Virus record (IMG/VR): IMGVR_UViG_3300036818_000103
Coordinates: 1 to 39,799 of that record
Direction: 5' to 3' (one strand)
DNA: 39,799 bases
DNA from: a virus
Both the position numbers and the translations under genes were made by a program. Numbering within the stretch: the first letter of the stretch is position 1; the number at the start of each line of letters is the position of its first letter. Of this stretch, positions 37,702 through 39,799 are shown one piece after another. Under the pieces are notes generated by a model, which saw only the letters and a list, made by a program, of their open reading frames with translations, made no database searches and was not told the origin of the DNA.

Positions 37702-37974
37702 TTAGGATTTAGGCCGTCGCTTATAGGGTCGCCTTGGCTCCGGCGGCGGACGCTCGGACCCGCGAACATTGATCGTCCTCGTAGCTTGCGTGTCGATCCC
37801 ATCAGCGACAATCGTCTGCAACTGACGGGCCAGACGATCCAGCCGTCTCGCTTGATCGTGTGATCCGGCAAGACGATGTTGCTCAGACAGTTCCCGCCAT
37901 GTCGCGATCAGCGCTGTTAAGATTTCGATACGAGAGAATTCCAACCGTCTGTCCTTTCGCCCGGCGCCCGTCAT
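37702..37974 (-). CDS. Small helical protein with a basic Pro-rich tail
   Basis: About 90 residues from ATG 37974; an ATG at 37992 would add six. Helical core LEFSRIEILTALIATWRELS and LAGSHDQARRLDRLARQLQT, then a tail rich in Pro/Arg/Lys (ERPPPEPRRPYKRRPKS). The basic tail suggests nucleic-acid binding; no family recognised. Confidence 0.5.
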   Translation of the reverse strand: MTGAGRKDRRLEFSRIEILTALIATWRELSEQHRLAGSHDQARRLDRLARQLQTIVADGIDTQATRTINVRGSERPPPEPRRPYKRRPKS

Positions 37975-38022
37975 GCACGAGTTCGGCAGCATCGATGATC
38001 TGAATGATGGGTGTTATGGCAA

Positions 38023-38028
38023 CAAATA
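38023..38028 (+). promoter_or_regulatory. CAAATA element (one mismatch) 4 nt before ATG 38033
   Basis: CAAATA-TAGC-ATG on the plus strand, the same spacing as the TAAATA elements before 37594 and 38217. Confidence 0.35.
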
Positions 38029-38032
38029 TAGC

Positions 38033-38209
38033 ATGGATGCACAACGGGTTTCGACCCGTTTCGCATTCGTCGAGGCGTCCAGCCGCGATCAACTCAACTC
38101 TGAGTGTGAACCGAGCGCAACACGCGTCCACTGTGGTGCGCTCTCCATCGAGGACGAACATTACAACGTGGAAATCGAATTGAAGCGTCTGCGGATCGCA
38201 GGCCAATAA
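38033..38209 (+). CDS. 58-residue hypothetical protein
   Basis: ATG 38033 placed by the CAAATA-N4 spacing; an ATG at 37973 would extend it but overlaps the divergent gene. Sequence STRFAFVEASSRDQLNSECE ... DEHYNVEIELKRLRIAGQ, mixed beta/alpha. Its TAA stop is part of the TAAATA element before the next gene. Unknown function. Confidence 0.45.
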   Translation: MDAQRVSTRFAFVEASSRDQLNSECEPSATRVHCGALSIEDEHYNVEIELKRLRIAGQ

Positions 38210-38212
38210 ATA
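38207..38212 (+). promoter_or_regulatory. TAAATA element 4 nt before ATG 38217
   Basis: AATAAATA-TGGG-ATG on the plus strand. The TAA is also the stop codon of the upstream gene, so promoter-like and coding signals overlap. Confidence 0.45.
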
Positions 38213-38216
38213 TGGG

Positions 38217-38393
38217 ATGACCCGCGAACACATCGAGACGATGGCGGCCGATTGGCTCAAGCTGATTTCACTGCACAAGGAAGCCGCCAGACACGCCAGG
38301 GACGTCGCCGAGCAGAAGTCGCATCTACGCGTGGCCCTGAGGCTCGCACGCCTTGTACGTCAAGCTGAGGCGATTGCCGAGACCACCTCATGA
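38217..38393 (+). CDS. 58-residue Ala/Arg-rich helical protein
   Basis: MTREHIETMAADWLKLISLH then KEAARHARDVAEQKSHLRVA: a single long amphipathic helical hairpin with evenly spaced Ala, Leu and Arg. The stop overlaps the next start (ATGA), so it is coupled to the 133-residue gene. Unknown function. Confidence 0.55.
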   Translation: MTREHIETMAADWLKLISLHKEAARHARDVAEQKSHLRVALRLARLVRQAEAIAETTS

Positions 38394-38791
38394 AAGACCG
38401 ATATACAGACTGGTGGCCTGACGCCGATAGTCGGCCCTGGCGCCCCGCGCATCCCGATTACGCGGCATATTTTCTGCGCTATGATCCTGAAAACGCCACC
38501 GAATCCGCGGGCGCAGTATTCGGCGCATGGCGTCGGATCGAATTCAAAGATGTGCGCAAATACGACATTCTGAAAGCGTTCGCTCCTTATGGGACTCAAA
38601 TCGGACAGGACGGCGAGCCGTGTGCAAGCACCGAAGTACTGATCGCGGTTGCCGATGCCGAGAAAGATTACGAAGATGGTGTTGGGTACCATGTCACGGC
38701 GTGCCAGTTTTTCGGTGACACCGTCGAGCCACTGACTGACGACGATCGTGCGATAATCGATGCCGTGGTCACCGATGATGGTGACGCTTGA
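38390..38791 (+). CDS. Acidic hypothetical protein
   Basis: 133 residues, coupled to the previous gene by an ATGA overlap. Trp/Tyr/Pro-rich N-terminus (RYTDWWPDADSRPWRPAHPD) and acidic C-terminus (PLTDDDRAIIDAVVTDDGDA). No motif recognised. Strong negative charge and small size would suit a DNA-mimic or host-takeover protein, but this is only a possibility. Confidence 0.55.
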   Translation: MKDRYTDWWPDADSRPWRPAHPDYAAYFLRYDPENATESAGAVFGAWRRIEFKDVRKYDILKAFAPYGTQIGQDGEPCASTEVLIAVADAEKDYEDGVGYHVTACQFFGDTVEPLTDDDRAIIDAVVTDDGDA

Positions 38792-38834
38792 TCAGAAGGT
38801 CGCCGCTGCAACATGTAGCAGGCTCCTAGGCGGC

Positions 38835-38840
38835 TAAATA
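38835..38840 (+). promoter_or_regulatory. TAAATA element 5 nt before ATG 38846
   Basis: CTAAATA-GCGGC-ATG on the plus strand, in the 54-nt gap after the acidic protein gene. Confidence 0.5.
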
Positions 38841-38845
38841 GCGGC

Positions 38846-38959
38846 ATGATGAATGCTATCCTGATGCCCCCATCCGAAGTCCGCCAGTACGATCGCGCCG
38901 TCCTCGTAGAACGGTTGATCGATCTGATGACAGACAGGCTGGACGAGAATGATCGATGA
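38846..38959 (+). CDS. 37-residue hypothetical protein
   Basis: MMNAILMPPSEVRQYDRAVL then a charged helix ending DRLDENDR. It starts exactly 5 nt after a TAAATA element and has no Shine-Dalgarno, which is the main support for it being real. Unknown function. Confidence 0.5.
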   Translation: MMNAILMPPSEVRQYDRAVLVERLIDLMTDRLDENDR

Positions 38960-38991
38960 ACAGGACGCGACAGCGATGGTAGGGGATCGGC

Positions 38992-39309
38992 ATGACTGAG
39001 CGGGCGAAATCGCCTACCCTGGCCGAAGGGAGTGACAATAGGTCGATGTTTACCGGTGAGCCAGTTGAGGACATGGAGATCGCGAAGCGCCTGATCGGCC
39101 AGTACCCTCATGTCGATTTCGCCTCGCTGATGGCGATTGCGTCTGACCGGACACAACCACTATCGGCGCGCATCGCGGCGATCTATACGCTTGGGTTTAC
39201 GGACGAACGGCGCCAGTCGCAAGTCATTTTAGGCCGGATCAGCGGCAATCCAAGTGAGCCGGCAGTTGTGCGGGATTACGCTGCTGAAGCACTAGAGTCG
39301 CTGGCATAG
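38992..39309 (+). CDS. HEAT-repeat-like protein
   Basis: 105 residues, ATG 38992 behind TAGGGGATC. The second half (LMAIASDRTQPLSARIAAIY then TLGFTDERRQSQVILGRIS and EPAVVRDYAAEALESLA) has the two-helix spacing of HEAT/PBS-lyase repeats, with Ala-Arg-x-x-Ala-x-x-x-Leu signatures. Likely a protein-binding adaptor; partner unknown. Confidence 0.55.
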   Translation: MTERAKSPTLAEGSDNRSMFTGEPVEDMEIAKRLIGQYPHVDFASLMAIASDRTQPLSARIAAIYTLGFTDERRQSQVILGRISGNPSEPAVVRDYAAEALESLA

Positions 39310-39405
39310 GGCCATCGGCGACCAACCGATTGCCGTCTTTCCAACGACGTGCCTGCGCCTCTGTGGAGACGGCGCTACGCGGAGTGTGTAGATGTAGGTT
39401 CGCGC

Positions 39406-39648
39406 ATGATCGACCCAAACAAGATTTTGAGTGTAAGGATCGACTGGTCCGGCTGTGCGGCGGCGCAACGGCGGCCTGGAGTTATGTCCGGCGCCTGGAT
39501 TGTGCGCGGAACGCGCATCCCCATCGAGGGCGTGATCCAGAATTACAATGCCGGATACAGTCCAGAGGACTTGGCCACGCGAATCTATCGCGGATTGCCG
39601 GTGATACTGGCCCGCGAGATCATCGAGTATGCCGCCAAAAGGAGCTAG
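39406..39648 (+). CDS. DUF433 antitoxin-like protein
   Basis: 80 residues from ATG 39406. Core IVRGTRIPIEGVIQNYNAGY then SPEDLATRIYRGLPVILARE: the DUF433 signature 'v.rGTRIpv..v......G.s.e.la..y..l....v..al.ya'. Family members are antitoxins or DNA-binding partners of PIN-like DUF5615 toxins. The expected toxin start overlaps its end, but the toxin frame is short and abnormal. Confidence 0.75.
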   Translation: MIDPNKILSVRIDWSGCAAAQRRPGVMSGAWIVRGTRIPIEGVIQNYNAGYSPEDLATRIYRGLPVILAREIIEYAAKRS

Positions 39649-39769
39649 GATACTCGTTGATAATTGCGTGAGACGCGACCGAGTAGTCCTGCAAACTCAA
39701 TATCACCGTGAGCGCGGATGTGAGATGAATAAAGCTTCCTGTGTCTTGTGGGATGAGAGTGCGTATTGA
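39629..39769 (+). pseudogene. Truncated PIN-like (DUF5615-type) toxin remnant
   Basis: The frame from ATG 39629 overlaps the antitoxin stop, as is usual for these pairs, and begins MPPKGARILVDNCVRRD, close to the DUF5615 start ('m.iLvD.cvp..l'). After that the sequence no longer resembles the family and stops after 46 residues, less than half the usual length of about 110. Confidence 0.35.
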
Positions 39770-39799
39770 AAATCAGACCAATACAAATCGCAGCGCCGT

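Noticed and set aside
37883-38278. 131-codon minus-strand frame
   Set aside because: It overlaps three better-supported frames and has no ribosome site; the plus-strand genes fit the TAAATA spacing and overlap pattern.
1-39799. tRNA, rRNA and insertion-sequence genes
   Set aside because: No cloverleaf with a CCA end, rRNA motif or transposase was recognised on either strand by eye; a tRNAscan-SE run would settle the tRNA question.

Overview
The window reads as part of a contractile-tailed bacteriophage (myovirus-type) genome or prophage of a Gram-negative, probably proteobacterial, host. The phage evidence is a terminase large subunit, a baseplate wedge/spike set of the P2/Mu W-J-I type, and a very large tail-fibre/tail-spike section. 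The Gram-negative inference rests on a glycosyltransferase family 9 (heptosyltransferase-like) gene inside the tail section and on a parS-like site of the Pseudomonas type. No capsid, portal or tail-sheath gene is visible, so the window is partial.

Layout. (a) 1-14455, minus strand: tail fibres and spikes. These include a Gly-rich fibre cut by the window edge, a GT9 enzyme, a GH26-like hydrolase, Ig/FnIII-type fibre proteins, a beta-helix spike, a 1400-residue fibre with three carbohydrate-active domains joined by Pro-rich linkers, and a 955-residue GH39-like fibre. (b) 14510-16779, plus strand: a compact operon of small structural-type proteins of unknown exact role. (c) 16832-27387, minus strand: terminase, several tail proteins, a FnIII plus TIM-barrel fibre, then baseplate I, J and W. 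(d) 27400-33400: hairpins, a decayed ATPase fragment, a coiled-coil protein, a 196-bp GC-rich tandem duplication, two intergenic arrays of a GTCGAAGCC repeat, small regulators (ribbon-helix-helix and a frameshifted double HTH) and an AT-rich dyad-rich spacer with the parS-like site. (e) 33408-39799: short early/accessory genes, two HNH-like proteins, a serine recombinase beside an excisionase-like HTH protein with tandem operators, an MT-A70 adenine methyltransferase, a HEAT-like protein and a DUF433 antitoxin followed by a toxin remnant.

How it fits together. Baseplate W/J/I anchor a cluster of fibres carrying at least four polysaccharide-hydrolase folds, which suggests a host wrapped in thick exopolysaccharide. 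The GT9 enzyme could glycosylate the fibres or remodel the host surface. The most unusual global signal is a short element, TAAATA, placed exactly 4-5 nt before the ATG of seven genes on both strands (a one-mismatch version precedes an eighth), usually with no Shine-Dalgarno sequence. It resembles the T4-type late promoter core (TATAAATA) and at this spacing would give leaderless or nearly leaderless mRNAs. Several genes are split or start oddly (FnIII domain split at an ATGA overlap, HTH regulator split at a G7 run, a tail gene with no ATG/GTG/TTG start), so sequencing error, decay and real recoding all need to be separated.
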